A stretch of DNA of 64,000 bases from Pelagihabitans pacificus. Lineage in GTDB: Bacteria > Bacteroidota > Bacteroidia > Flavobacteriales > Flavobacteriaceae. The notes beneath the pieces are model-generated. The model worked only from the letters and a program-made list of their open reading frames with translations. It searched no databases and was not told where the DNA came from. Positions 8,553 to 17,827 of this stretch are shown here, piece by piece (position 1 is the first letter of the stretch; each line of letters starts with the position of its first letter). The stretch lies in assembly GCF_009371985.2 (NCBI RefSeq), contig NZ_VIKU02000005.1:124001-188000 (forward strand), read 5' to 3'. The position numbers and the translations under genes are program-made.

Positions 8553-10538
8553 ATGAAACCAACCATCGCTTTTCTTATGATTTCCCTCCTTCTACTTTCC
8601 TGCAAGACGGAAAAAAAATCCTTTACAAGTTTTGATCAATATCCCTCCCCTACCGAAGAGAATCTTTGGCTAAACTATACCAAAGAGTTCTCGGACTTCA
8701 AATTGTGGTCCCCTACGGCGGATGAAGTGCTACTTAATCTGTACGATAATGGCACGGATGGTCTGCCAATAGCCCGGTATGAATTGACCCGGTTTCGGGA
8801 AGGGGTTTGGAGTACACGTGTCCTAGGAGACCTTCATGGCACCTATTATACCTTCCAAATACTTATTGATGGGGAATGGTCGGAGGAAACTCCTGGAATT
8901 TATGCCCAAGCGGTCGGTGTCAACGGGGAACGGGCGATGGTACTGGATTTAAAGAGCACCGATCCCAACGGCTGGGAGAGCGATCAAAGTCCCATCCTTC
9001 GGCATCCCAATGAGGCAATCATCTACGAGTTACACATACGGGATATGACCATCCATTCACAATCGGGTTCCTCCCTGCCCGGAAAATATTTAGGTTTGGT
9101 AGAGGAAGGAACCAAAGGTCCCGAAGGACTCACCACCGGAATAGACCATCTGAAGGAACTAGGCATTACCCATGTGCATCTCTTACCCACCTTTGACCAT
9201 TATTCCATCGATGAGACAAAACTGGATAGCGCCCAGTTCAATTGGGGCTACGACCCACAAAATTATAATGTACCCGAAGGCTCGTTCGCCAGCGATCCCT
9301 ACCGGGCCGAGGTACGCATCAAGGAGTTTAAACAAATGGTGAAAAGCCTGCACGACCAAGGCATCGGTGTCATCTTGGATGTGGTGTACAACCATACAGG
9401 ACGTACCGCGGAATCAAATTTCAACCAAGAAGTCCCTGGGTATTACTACCGCCAGTGGGAAGATGGCTCGCTCGCGGATGCGGCCGCTTGTGGTAACGAA
9501 ACGGCTTCCGAACGCCCTATGATGCGAAAATTCATTTTGGAATCGGTTGCCTATTGGACCCGTGAATACCATCTCGACGGTTTTCGTTTCGACCTTATGG
9601 GCATCCATGATATCGATTTAATGAACGAGGTATCCAAAAAGGTGAAGGAGGTGAATCCGAATGCGTTCGTGTATGGTGAAGGCTGGACCGCTAAAGACTC
9701 CCCCTATCCCGCCGACAAACGGGCCTTAAAGAAAAATACAGTTCAAATGCCCCAGATCACTGCCTTTAGCGATGACCTTCGGGACGGTCTCAAAGGCTCG
9801 GTTTTTGAGGATAGCAGCACGGGCTTCGTCAGCGGGGGGGAAGACATGGAGGAATCGATCAAGTTCGGTATCGTAGGAGCCATAGCACACCCGCAGGTCG
9901 CATACCAGGAAGTCAACTATTCCGACGCGCCATGGACCAACAATCCTTGGCAGACCATCTCCTATGTTTCCTGTCATGACAACCACACCCTGTATGACAA
10001 GCTCAAAGTATCTAGAAAAGATGCCGGCGAACGGGAAATCATCGCCATGGCCAAACTGGCGAATGCCATTGTGCTGACCTCGCAAGGAACACCCTTTTTA
10101 CATGCCGGGGTAGAGATGTTACGGACCAAAAATGGGGAACACAACTCGTATAACCTCCCGGATAGCATCAATCAAATTGATTGGTACCGGAAAAAGCAGT
10201 ATTCGGAGGTATTCGATTATCATAAAAATTTGATTGCCTTAAGAAAGGCCCATCCCGCCTTTCGCATGTCGACCGGTGAATTGGTGCGTTCCAATTTGGA
10301 ATTCCAAAAAACGGAGGACAGTTTCATTTCCTACCTCATGGAAACCAATGGCACGCAAGACCCTTGGAAAAAAATACTGGTGGCCTATAATGCGAGGACC
10401 ACTCCTGTCAACTATCGTTTAGACGGAAGATGGCAAGTAGCGGTGATTGGAGATACCTTTGATTTTGATGGTAGTGCTATCGCAACGGGCAGCATAAGTG
10501 TACCGGCCATTTCGATGCTGGTTTGTTTTCAAAAGTGA
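8553..10538 (+). CDS. pulA: Type I pullulanase lipoprotein
   Basis: This GH13 enzyme (661 residues) hydrolyses alpha-1,6 branches in pullulan, glycogen or starch dextrins. The signal peptide ends in the lipobox LLLLSC, so it is likely anchored in an envelope membrane. An N-terminal beta-sandwich (CBM48-like, about 45-130) precedes the barrel. The type I pullulanase signature NWGYDPQNYNVPEGSF is present. GH13 regions are visible: DVVYNHTG (from Asp276), GFRFDLMG with nucleophile Asp347, GEGW with acid/base Glu376, and SCHDNHTL with Asp476. There are no susC/susD partners beside it. Confidence 0.93.
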   Translation: MKPTIAFLMISLLLLSCKTEKKSFTSFDQYPSPTEENLWLNYTKEFSDFKLWSPTADEVLLNLYDNGTDGLPIARYELTRFREGVWSTRVLGDLHGTYYTFQILIDGEWSEETPGIYAQAVGVNGERAMVLDLKSTDPNGWESDQSPILRHPNEAIIYELHIRDMTIHSQSGSSLPGKYLGLVEEGTKGPEGLTTGIDHLKELGITHVHLLPTFDHYSIDETKLDSAQFNWGYDPQNYNVPEGSFASDPYRAEVRIKEFKQMVKSLHDQGIGVILDVVYNHTGRTAESNFNQEVPGYYYRQWEDGSLADAAACGNETASERPMMRKFILESVAYWTREYHLDGFRFDLMGIHDIDLMNEVSKKVKEVNPNAFVYGEGWTAKDSPYPADKRALKKNTVQMPQITAFSDDLRDGLKGSVFEDSSTGFVSGGEDMEESIKFGIVGAIAHPQVAYQEVNYSDAPWTNNPWQTISYVSCHDNHTLYDKLKVSRKDAGEREIIAMAKLANAIVLTSQGTPFLHAGVEMLRTKNGEHNSYNLPDSINQIDWYRKKQYSEVFDYHKNLIALRKAHPAFRMSTGELVRSNLEFQKTEDSFISYLMETNGTQDPWKKILVAYNARTTPVNYRLDGRWQVAVIGDTFDFDGSAIATGSISVPAISMLVCFQK

Positions 10539-10559
10539 TGGGATTTGGTCTACTTCCAT

Positions 10560-10567
10560 TACTTTTG
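10560..10567 (+). promoter_or_regulatory. -7 promoter element for the VF530-family gene
   Basis: TACTTTTG matches TAnnTTTG exactly. It ends directly before an ATG at 10569, so transcription should begin downstream of that codon. This favours the second ATG at 10587 as the true start. Confidence 0.55.
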
Positions 10568-10586
10568 AATGAAAAATATCCGGAAA

Positions 10587-10817
10587 ATGAATAATAGTCC
10601 CGAGTTACAGCCCAATAATCCGTTACACGGTGTAAAACTAGTCGATATCCTAGAAAATCTGACCGAGAATTACAGTTGGGAAGAGCTGGCTGCCCGTATC
10701 AACATCAATTGCTTTAAAAGCAATCCTTCCATCAAGTCATCCTTAAAATTTTTACGCAGAACGCCCTGGGCCCGGGAAAAGGTGGAACGCTTATATCTCG
10801 AATCAATTAGGAAATAA
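10587..10817 (+). CDS. VF530 family (DUF2132) DNA-binding protein
   Basis: The 76-residue protein matches the VF530/DUF2132 family along its length, with [25 protein letters not shown] and [14 protein letters not shown]. Family members are small helical proteins reported to bind DNA; their cellular role is not settled. The start at 10587 is chosen from the promoter position; a start at 10569 would add six residues (MKNIRK). It lies between pulA and trmL on the same strand. Confidence 0.88.
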   Translation: MNNSPELQPNNPLHGVKLVDILENLTENYSWEELAARININCFKSNPSIKSSLKFLRRTPWAREKVERLYLESIRK

Positions 10818-10839
10818 ATAAATATTCCGAGTCGGACCT

Positions 10840-11292
10840 ATGCCCTTCAACATCGCCCTTATCGAGCCAGAGATACCCAATAACACGGGAAATATAGGTC
10901 GATTGGCACTGGCAACGGGCTCGCAGCTGCATTTGGTCAAACCGTTTGGCTTCGAATTGAGCGACAAACGCCTTAAAAGGGCAGGGCTCGATTATTGGCC
11001 CCATCTCTCCCTCTTTATCTATGAAGATATCCACGAATTCTTCGGGCGACAAAGCGACAAAAAAATGGTGTACCTCTCCAGCCATGGAAAACAAAACCAT
11101 TGGGACATCGATTTTGAAGACGGGATGTTCCTAGTCTTCGGTAAGGAATCGGTGGGCCTTCCTACCGACATCACTTCCCAAAATAGCGACTCCTTGTTCA
11201 AGATTCCGATGTACAGCGAACACATTCGAAGTTTGAACCTTGCCAATGCTGTCAGCATCGTGGTGTACGAGGGGTTGAAACACCTGTGGTGA
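10840..11292 (+). CDS. trmL: tRNA (cytidine(34)-2'-O)-methyltransferase
   Basis: TrmL is a SPOUT methyltransferase that 2'-O-methylates the wobble nucleotide of tRNA-Leu isoacceptors using SAM. The 150-residue length is typical. Conserved parts are EPEIPNNTGNIGRLA at the N-terminus, LVFGKESVGLP in the middle and RSLNLANAVSIVVYE at the C-terminal trefoil knot that binds SAM. It starts 22 bases after the VF530 gene and may share its transcript. Confidence 0.93.
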   Translation: MPFNIALIEPEIPNNTGNIGRLALATGSQLHLVKPFGFELSDKRLKRAGLDYWPHLSLFIYEDIHEFFGRQSDKKMVYLSSHGKQNHWDIDFEDGMFLVFGKESVGLPTDITSQNSDSLFKIPMYSEHIRSLNLANAVSIVVYEGLKHLW

Positions 11293-11344
11293 ACATATCG
11301 AATTGTTCCCTATCTTTAGGTAGACACCAAACACTTTTTCCGAT

Positions 11345-13990
11345 ATGTACAGAATTAGTTCACTGATACTCCTTTGTTCCCTTTTCATCTCATGCCAAAA
11401 CGAATCAAAAAACGATTTGGCGGAAAACGAAACGCCCATCGTTTTTAACATACGGGAAGGCTTCGAACTGGAAGAACTCTATCACCCAAGCGCCCAGGGA
11501 CAGGGTTCGTGGGTAGCGCTGGCCCAAGGTCCTGACAACACCTTGTTTGCCTGCGACCAACGAGGGAAAATTTATACCATGAAAACGCCTGCTATTGGGT
11601 CGACCATCGCCCCTTCACAGGTAGACAGTCTCGACCTACGGATAGGGGAAGCCCACGGCCTCCTCTGGGCCCATAACAGTCTGTATGTAGCCGTCAATAA
11701 GAAATGGGATGATGACATTCCCGATTCCGAAGAAAATGGCAGTGGGGTCTACCGAATACAGGATAGCGATAACGACGGGGAGCTCGATCAGGTAACGATG
11801 CTTCTCAAACTCGAAGGACAAGGGGAACATGGCCCACACAGTTTTGCCTTGGCTCCGAATGGAGAGGATATCTATTTTATTGCCGGAAACCACACCATCA
11901 TTCCCGACCCCCTGCTAGAAAACAGCAGGCTACCGACCAATTGGGGCGAAGATAATCTCATAAAGCCGTATCTCGACGCCCGGGGCCATGCCAACGATAT
12001 CAAGGCACCCGGAGGATGGGTCTCCAAATTCAATCCGGAGGGGACCGAATGGGAATTGATTTCCGCCGGATATCGGAATCCGTTTGACCTGGCGTTCAAC
12101 CAAGACGGGGAACTCTTCACTTATGATTCCGATATGGAGTGGGATATCGGTATGCCCTGGTACCGCCCCACCCGTATTTGTCATGTGACCAGTGGCAGCG
12201 AATATGGTTGGCGTACCGGATCCGGCAAATGGCCCGCCTATTATCCGGACAACCTTCCGGCCGTGCAGAATATGGAACAGGGATCCCCCACCGCGGTACT
12301 CTCCGGGGCAGCATTGAGCTTCCCCCCGAAATACCGGAACGGACTTTTGGTCATGGACTGGAGTTTTGGTACCGTATACTTTGTAAACCTGATTCCCGAA
12401 GGAAGCAGCTACCGTGGTCAAAAGGAAGAGTTTCTTTCAGGTACGCCCCTCCCCTTGACCGATATGATCAACGGGGCCGATGGGCATCTTTATTTTGCAA
12501 CCGGCGGTCGTGGACTCGATTCGCACCTCTACCGACTCCATTATACCGGCACCGATAACGAAATGACGGAAGCGACCGCGGATACGAATTCCGAAGCGCT
12601 GCGGGAACTGCGCCATCGACTGGAACAATTCCATACCCGGAAAGATGCCGAAGCCATTCCCTTGGCGATGGAACACCTCAACCATCCCGATCGCTTTATC
12701 CGATATGCCGCTAGGGTCGCCTTGGAACAGCAACCCATCGACACTTGGAAAGACCTATTCCCACAAGAGACCGACTTTCAAAAAATCATCGAAATGGCCA
12801 TTGCCATGGCCCATCAAGGGAATGATGGCCAACAATCGACCCTTTTGCGAAAATTGAATGGGATTCCGTTGGAACAGCTTTCCGATTATAACAAGACAGC
12901 CTTGCTGCGGGCCTATAGTCTCTCTTTTATCCGAATGGGAGCCCCTAGCGAGCAGGATAGAATGCGAACCGCAAGCAGATTGAAGTCGTACTTTCCCCAC
13001 GCCAGCAATGCGGTTACCAGGGAGTTGGGGCAACTCTTATTGTACCTCAAAGCAGAAGGTATTACCGAAGGCTTGGTACAACAACTCGAAAAACACACCG
13101 AAAAAAAGACAGTGACAGAAGGAGTGGAACTACTCTCTGAGGAAACTACCCTGCGTAGTGAACAGTACGGCCCCGTCATCCGGGAGGTCCTGGCTAAAAT
13201 GCCCCCGAGTGAATCGATTTACTACGGGATGCTGCTGAGCCGTGCGACCGAGGGCTGGACCAAGCCGCTCCGTGAAAAGTACTTTCTCTGGTTCTACGAT
13301 GTGTTGGGAGCCAAAGGAGGAATGAGTTTTAAGGCCTATATGGAAAACGTACGGCAACAGGCCATAGTCCAGGTACCGGAAAACGAACGGGAGTATTTTG
13401 AGGAAATTTCGGGGGTCTACTCCCCTTCTACCGCCGTGGCCGACCTGCCCGAACCGATTGGTCCAGGAAAAGCGTATTCGGGCAACGATATGAGCCACAT
13501 CCTTTGGGGCGGCGGAATGGAAAATTATGAAGGAACCGTAGAAGCCGGCGAACGGGCCTACCAGGCCGGGATGTGTATACTTTGCCATCGCATGCGGGGC
13601 GAAGGGGGAGGGGCCGGTCCAGACCTCACCCAAGCGCATACCAAATTCGGTAATTACGACCTGCTCTTTGCCATATACAGCCCTAATGACGAGATTTCAG
13701 ATCAGTATGCGAATACGCTCTTTCATTTAAAGGATGGTAAAAAGCTGGCCGGACGCATCAAGTCGGAAGAGGGTGATAGTATTGTCCTCATGCCCAATTC
13801 GTTTAATGAAAGCTATACGGTACAACTGGCAAAAAGCGATATCGAGAAACGGGAGCTCTCCCCTATCTCACCCATGCCAGCCGGCCTCTTGAACAGACTG
13901 AACGAACAAGAAGTGCTCGACCTCTTCGCCTACCTACAATCAGGTGGGGATGCGAACCATGAGGTGTATTCGGGAGCAAAAAGTCGGTAA
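11345..13990 (+). CDS. Lipoprotein with beta-propeller dehydrogenase-like domain, HEAT-like repeats and C-terminal c-type haem domain
   Basis: The 881-residue product starts with a lipobox (LFISCQN). Residues about 30-400 resemble the glucose/sorbosone dehydrogenase beta-propeller (FALAPNGEDIYF, SAGYRNPFDLAF, FPPKYRNGLLVMDW). A helical region of HEAT-like repeats follows (about 410-690). The C-terminus carries a single CxxCH haem-binding motif, CILCH at 744-748, and a trailing beta domain like the haem-binding module common in Planctomycetes and Bacteroidota. It probably oxidises a sugar or related substrate in the periplasm and passes electrons to the bound cytochrome. The substrate cannot be read from sequence. 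Confidence 0.85.
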   Translation: MYRISSLILLCSLFISCQNESKNDLAENETPIVFNIREGFELEELYHPSAQGQGSWVALAQGPDNTLFACDQRGKIYTMKTPAIGSTIAPSQVDSLDLRIGEAHGLLWAHNSLYVAVNKKWDDDIPDSEENGSGVYRIQDSDNDGELDQVTMLLKLEGQGEHGPHSFALAPNGEDIYFIAGNHTIIPDPLLENSRLPTNWGEDNLIKPYLDARGHANDIKAPGGWVSKFNPEGTEWELISAGYRNPFDLAFNQDGELFTYDSDMEWDIGMPWYRPTRICHVTSGSEYGWRTGSGKWPAYYPDNLPAVQNMEQGSPTAVLSGAALSFPPKYRNGLLVMDWSFGTVYFVNLIPEGSSYRGQKEEFLSGTPLPLTDMINGADGHLYFATGGRGLDSHLYRLHYTGTDNEMTEATADTNSEALRELRHRLEQFHTRKDAEAIPLAMEHLNHPDRFIRYAARVALEQQPIDTWKDLFPQETDFQKIIEMAIAMAHQGNDGQQSTLLRKLNGIPLEQLSDYNKTALLRAYSLSFIRMGAPSEQDRMRTASRLKSYFPHASNAVTRELGQLLLYLKAEGITEGLVQQLEKHTEKKTVTEGVELLSEETTLRSEQYGPVIREVLAKMPPSESIYYGMLLSRATEGWTKPLREKYFLWFYDVLGAKGGMSFKAYMENVRQQAIVQVPENEREYFEEISGVYSPSTAVADLPEPIGPGKAYSGNDMSHILWGGGMENYEGTVEAGERAYQAGMCILCHRMRGEGGGAGPDLTQAHTKFGNYDLLFAIYSPNDEISDQYANTLFHLKDGKKLAGRIKSEEGDSIVLMPNSFNESYTVQLAKSDIEKRELSPISPMPAGLLNRLNEQEVLDLFAYLQSGGDANHEVYSGAKSR

Positions 13991-14009
13991 CAATGCCGAG
14001 CCTATAACC

Positions 14010-14819
14010 ATGGAAGACCGACCCTACATATTAGGAACCGATCAAGAAGAGCTGTATCGCCTGGGTTTGCAACACCAGGTATGGGCCGAAGAGGCACAAC
14101 GGGGCTGGCGGGCCGCCGGTTTTAGGGCTGGGCAAATCCTGCTGGACCTTGGTTGCGGTCCCGGATACTGTACCAAGGAACTCGCTTTTATCGCCGGTAA
14201 GGAAGGAAAGGTCATCGGGGTGGACAAGTCAAAGGCGTATATCGACTATGTGCAACGGCTGGCACAACTGTACGATTTGAACATCGAGGCCATCGCCTCC
14301 GATTTTGACGCCATGCAACTCCCACCTGAGAGCCTGGATGGCCTGTACTGTCGCTGGGCCCTGGCGTGGATTCCGAATCCCGAGGAAATACTTCAAAAGG
14401 TGTACAGAGCGCTGAAACCCGGGGGCAAGATGGTGATCCAAGAGTATTATGACTGGTCGTTGCTACAAACCGAACCCAAGAAGGAAGCCTTGACCAAGGC
14501 GATTGCCAGAGCGCTCAAAAGTTTTAAGGATACCGAATACGAAATTGACATCGGCCGTTATCTCCCTGGAATGCTTGAGGCACTTGGAATGCGGGTGCGT
14601 AGTGTACGCCCTATGGTCAAATTACCTACACCTAACAGCAGCGAATGGCTATGGCCGAAGACCTTCTTTCAAAGCTATTTTCCAAGGCTCATACCACAGG
14701 GATATCTGAACGAGGAAGAGGTCGCCCATGCCCTGGCCGATTTAGAGGCATTGGAACAAACTAGCGGTGCTTCGATGGCAACCTGCTTGATGGTCGAGGT
14801 GATTGCGGAGAAAGTATAA
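14010..14819 (+). CDS. Class I SAM-dependent methyltransferase
   Basis: The 269-residue protein has the SAM-binding motif I LDLGCGPGYC from residue 45, an acidic residue after the next strand (VIGVDKS), and the post-motif LKPGGKMVIQEYY. This is the UbiE/Methyltransf_11 type of fold. The substrate is unknown. The ATG at 14010 is preferred; an earlier in-frame start at 13944 would overlap the previous gene by 47 bases and add residues that do not look conserved. The gap to the upstream cytochrome-type gene is 19 bases, so they may be co-transcribed. Confidence 0.85.
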   Translation: MEDRPYILGTDQEELYRLGLQHQVWAEEAQRGWRAAGFRAGQILLDLGCGPGYCTKELAFIAGKEGKVIGVDKSKAYIDYVQRLAQLYDLNIEAIASDFDAMQLPPESLDGLYCRWALAWIPNPEEILQKVYRALKPGGKMVIQEYYDWSLLQTEPKKEALTKAIARALKSFKDTEYEIDIGRYLPGMLEALGMRVRSVRPMVKLPTPNSSEWLWPKTFFQSYFPRLIPQGYLNEEEVAHALADLEALEQTSGASMATCLMVEVIAEKV

Positions 14820-15081
14820 ATAAGCCCTATTGATAAAATTTGAAATGTATGGGGGGCAGAGGATATAGGCATATATTACCTTGATATGAACTAATCCGGC
14901 TCACTGTGAGAAGACTCTTATTTTTGTGTTATTTGAATTTGTTTTCAATTTCATTTCTTGCCGAAGGCAAAGTGACTCATTAAAAACGCTTGCGAAATAT
15001 GATGCTTTGGGTTTTTCAAAAATCCATAACTTCAAAAGGTAACCGAACCAGTACATAACCGTTCAACAAAAAACCAACCTT

Positions 15082-15540
15082 ATGAAAATCATCCAAAACA
15101 GCGTCGCCGTCCTTTTTCTAGTACTAGGCACCATCAACCGGACTTCGGCCCAAACCGAAGATATGGAAGCCGTAAAGACCGAAATTCAGGCCACAGCGTT
15201 GCGAGAACAACAAGCATTCAAAAGTGGCGATTGTACTACAGTGCTAAATCTGATGGAATCGGACATTACTTTTTTGGCGAATGGCAGGAGAGTCCCCTCC
15301 AAAGGCGTGGTTGGCAAATTCTGTAATTCGATTCCCCGGCCGTTCAAAAAACCCACGATGGATACGCTGCAAATTTACCCTTTATCGTCCGATACAGGTT
15401 ACGCAATTCGTACATTGGAATATCCCAAAGACGAAAAAACCAAGATGAAGGAGTTCGTGACCAAAATTTGGCGAAAAACAAATGGGGAATGGAAAATAAG
15501 TCATCTCCACTCCACCGTACGGGAGCTTCCCATCGAATAG
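15082..15540 (+). CDS. Secreted NTF2-like (SnoaL/DUF4440-type) protein
   Basis: The 152-residue protein has a cleavable signal peptide ending near TSAQ, then an NTF2-like cone fold: an opening helix (EIQATALREQQAFKSGD), a central part with ESDITFLANGR, and a closing strand KIWRKTNGEWKISHLHST. That closing pattern is typical of DUF4440/SnoaL-like proteins. No catalytic role can be assigned. The 262 bases upstream hold no recognised gene. Confidence 0.75.
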   Translation: MKIIQNSVAVLFLVLGTINRTSAQTEDMEAVKTEIQATALREQQAFKSGDCTTVLNLMESDITFLANGRRVPSKGVVGKFCNSIPRPFKKPTMDTLQIYPLSSDTGYAIRTLEYPKDEKTKMKEFVTKIWRKTNGEWKISHLHSTVRELPIE

Positions 15541-15564
15541 TAAGGGATTATTCAATACATTAGT

Positions 15565-16014
15565 ATGAGGTTTGCCCATATCAACATCGTAAGCAAGAAT
15601 TGGAAGGCCTTGGCGGATTTTTATGTCAATACCTTCAATTGCGTCATCGTGCCACCCATCAGAAAACAATCCGGCAAATGGCTCGAAAAAGGAACGGGGC
15701 TTAAAAACGCCCAATTGGAGGGCGCCCATCTACTGCTTCCAGGCTATGGAGCAAACGGACCTACCCTTGAAATTTACCAATACCGAGATATCGTAGCGCA
15801 AGATTTTGCGCCACCCAATAAAAGAGGATTTGGTCATATCGCCTTCGAAGTGCATAACATAAAGGAAGTACTCGAGACTTTGGAAAAAAATGGCGGTACG
15901 ACCGCTGGGGAAATCACTAAAAAAGAAGTCAAAGGAGTGGGTGAAATTACCTTTATATACGTCCGGGATCCCGAAGGAAACTTGATTGAATTGCAACACT
16001 GGAATAAAATATAG
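15565..16014 (+). CDS. VOC-family (glyoxalase/bleomycin-resistance-like) protein
   Basis: The 149-residue protein shows two beta-alpha-beta-beta-beta units of the vicinal oxygen chelate fold. It opens with FAHINIVSKNWKALADFYV and closes with FIYVRDPEGNLIELQHW, where the Glu before LQHW sits at the usual metal-ligand position. GFGHIAFEV supplies a candidate metal His. The substrate is unknown. It begins 24 bases after the NTF2-like gene and ends 10 bases before the next start, suggesting an operon. Confidence 0.85.
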   Translation: MRFAHINIVSKNWKALADFYVNTFNCVIVPPIRKQSGKWLEKGTGLKNAQLEGAHLLLPGYGANGPTLEIYQYRDIVAQDFAPPNKRGFGHIAFEVHNIKEVLETLEKNGGTTAGEITKKEVKGVGEITFIYVRDPEGNLIELQHWNKI

Positions 16015-16024
16015 GCACTCGCAC

Positions 16025-16477
16025 ATGGAATTAACCACGGAAATAAAAAAATGTATGGAAAGGAGTGTGCTCTGCTGGCTGGCAACGGTATCGTCTGGCA
16101 ACGTACCCAATGTTTCGCCGAAGGAAATCTTTACCTACCACGACAATGACCACATCATTATCGCCAATATCGCATCGCCCCAAACGGTACGGAATATCAA
16201 ACAGCACCCACAGGTTTGCGTGAGTTTTATAGACATTCTAGTCCAAAAAGGGTTCCAGATAAAGGGAAAAGGGGAAATTATTGGAACCAGGCATCCGGAA
16301 TTCGTCGATATGGAAAAGGTGCTGGCAAAAATGACCGAAGGAAAATTTCCCTTTCGAAGCATTACTAGAATAAGTGTGGAACAAGTGAAACCCATAATAG
16401 CTCCCAAATACGTCCTCTACCCACATACTACGGAACAGGAACAAATCGAAAGCGCTAAAAAAGCGTACGGGTTTTAA
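16025..16477 (+). CDS. Pyridoxamine 5'-phosphate oxidase-family FMN-binding protein
   Basis: The 150-residue protein has the split-barrel FMN-binding pattern of the PNPOx-like family: CWLATVSSGNVPNVSPKEIF at the N-terminus, then HIIIANIASPQTVRNIKQHPQVCVSF. The ATG at 16025 places the first helix at the N-terminus as in relatives; an upstream start would overlap the VOC gene by 29 bases. It likely binds a flavin, but its substrate is not evident. Confidence 0.85.
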   Translation: MELTTEIKKCMERSVLCWLATVSSGNVPNVSPKEIFTYHDNDHIIIANIASPQTVRNIKQHPQVCVSFIDILVQKGFQIKGKGEIIGTRHPEFVDMEKVLAKMTEGKFPFRSITRISVEQVKPIIAPKYVLYPHTTEQEQIESAKKAYGF

Positions 16478-16585
16478 AAAAAGGGAAAGCCTGTATGCTA
16501 ACTTGGTTACCGTGAAAACGCAAATTCATACAAAAGACCTTGCCCTTATGACCAAAACCGATCATAACAAATAACTACCCATTTG

Positions 16586-16966
16586 ATGCGCCTTTCATTA
16601 TTACTGATCTCGCTGTTTTTTTTAAATGTCGCCTGCAAAACGGACGGGAAAGCCCCATCAAACCCATCCGAAAGTGCCAGAGCCTCCGAAACCGTTTTTG
16701 ACCATGAAAAATGGCGCGTAAAGGAGGGGAGATCCTATCCCTATCGTGAACAAATGCTGAATGAGGTCGTTTACAGCGACACGATCCGATCCTTAAGCAA
16801 AGTCGAACTCCTGAAGTTGTTAGGGGAGCCAGACCGGAGCCAAGAGGGCCATCTGTATTATACCATTACAAAAACACGCCTTGGTTTTTGGACCCTGCAT
16901 CGCAAAACCATGGTCGTTAAACTCTCCGACAACGACACCATCGACTGGATCAAAAGCCATGAATAG
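16586..16966 (+). CDS. Small lipoprotein, weakly BamE/SmpA-like
   Basis: The 126-residue product has a signal peptide ending in LNVACK (lipobox). The mature region contains TIRSLSKVELLKLLGEPDR followed by a strand pair ending in TMVVKLSDNDTIDWIK. A helix with a LLGEP turn followed by strands is reminiscent of the BamE/SmpA fold, but similarity by eye is weak and function is not assigned. The ATG at 16586 is preferred over a TTG immediately before it. Confidence 0.6.
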   Translation: MRLSLLLISLFFLNVACKTDGKAPSNPSESARASETVFDHEKWRVKEGRSYPYREQMLNEVVYSDTIRSLSKVELLKLLGEPDRSQEGHLYYTITKTRLGFWTLHRKTMVVKLSDNDTIDWIKSHE

Positions 16967-17072
16967 CAACATCAAGTAGGCAAATGCCATCACTACTGAC
17001 AAAAGGCTTTCATCCACATATCGTATCTTTATACTAGTAAATTACCTCTGGCAAGCCTAGGTGTACTTAACT

Positions 17073-17085
17073 CTCGATTATCGAG
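17073..17085. promoter_or_regulatory. Palindromic leader element CTCGATTATCGAG, copy A
   Basis: This 13-base palindrome lies 17 bases before the GyrI-like gene. The same 13 bases occur at 31021-31033, also just upstream of a gene. Both copies are preceded by AGTAAAT(T/C)AC and CTGG(G)CAAGCC blocks. It could be an operator or the stem of a structured 5' leader. Confidence 0.45.
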
Positions 17086-17101
17086 CAAAGGAAATTCAGC
17101 G

Positions 17102-17731
17102 ATGAAACACGAATGGCGTAAAAAGGAAAAGGAACTATACCTCCCCAAAAACTCCCCGGAAATCGTCGAGGTACCTACGTTTCAATTCTTGACAATTGCA
17201 GGTGCGGGCAACCCGAACAGCGATTCCTTTCCCGAATGTATCAGCGTACTCTACGCACTGTCCTATGCCATCAAAATGACCCTGAAAAAAGAGTCCAAAA
17301 TCAACGACTACCAGGATTATACGGTGTACCCTTTGGAAGGCGTTTGGGATATCAATGAGGAAGCCCAAAAAACCTTTGATGGTACACTCAACAAAGATGA
17401 TCTCGTCTTTACGTTAATGATTCGTCAGCCCGATTTTGTCGACGCTGCCTTTGTGGAACGAATGCGGGAGCAGACCCAAGTGAAGAAACCGCATCCGCTT
17501 TTGGAAGGGGTCAAATTTGAAACCATCGAAGAGGGGCTGTGCGTTCAAATGATGCACTTGGGAAGTTATGACAGTGAGCCTGAGAGTTTTGAGCGAATGG
17601 AAGACTTTGCGGTGAAAAATCAATTGCAACGAATCTCTAAAACCCACCGAGAGATTTACATTTCCGATTTTCGAAAAGTCGTCCCGGAAAAATTAAAAAC
17701 CGTCCTTCGTTTTCAGGCCAAGGCGATATGA
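17102..17731 (+). CDS. GyrI-like small-molecule-binding domain protein
   Basis: This 209-residue single-domain protein matches the GyrI-like/AraC effector-binding (SHS2) fold. It starts with a Lys-rich helix, then FQFLTIAGAGNPNSD, YALSYAIKMTLKK, YPLEGVWDI and a second half with GLCVQMMHLGSYDSEPESF and HREIYISDFRKV. Such proteins bind hydrophobic or toxic small molecules; some members hydrolyse such compounds. There is no DNA-binding domain, so it is a stand-alone binder or enzyme. It sits alone behind the palindromic leader. Confidence 0.85.
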   Translation: MKHEWRKKEKELYLPKNSPEIVEVPTFQFLTIAGAGNPNSDSFPECISVLYALSYAIKMTLKKESKINDYQDYTVYPLEGVWDINEEAQKTFDGTLNKDDLVFTLMIRQPDFVDAAFVERMREQTQVKKPHPLLEGVKFETIEEGLCVQMMHLGSYDSEPESFERMEDFAVKNQLQRISKTHREIYISDFRKVVPEKLKTVLRFQAKAI

Positions 17732-17770
17732 GAGGAAAAAAATAGAAACTTTTTTTACGAATAACCCCAA

Positions 17771-17778
17771 TAAATTTG
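17771..17778 (+). promoter_or_regulatory. -7 promoter element for the 17828 VOC gene
   Basis: TAAATTTG is an exact TAnnTTTG match 49 bases before the start codon. Confidence 0.55.
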
Positions 17779-17827
17779 TGCCCGGTATTTACAGGGTACC
17801 AGTATTGATCACGAACAACATAGTATT

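Noticed and set aside
12139-12558. A 139-codon frame inside the cytochrome/propeller gene
   Set aside because: It lies in another frame of a clear 881-residue gene and has no recognisable features.
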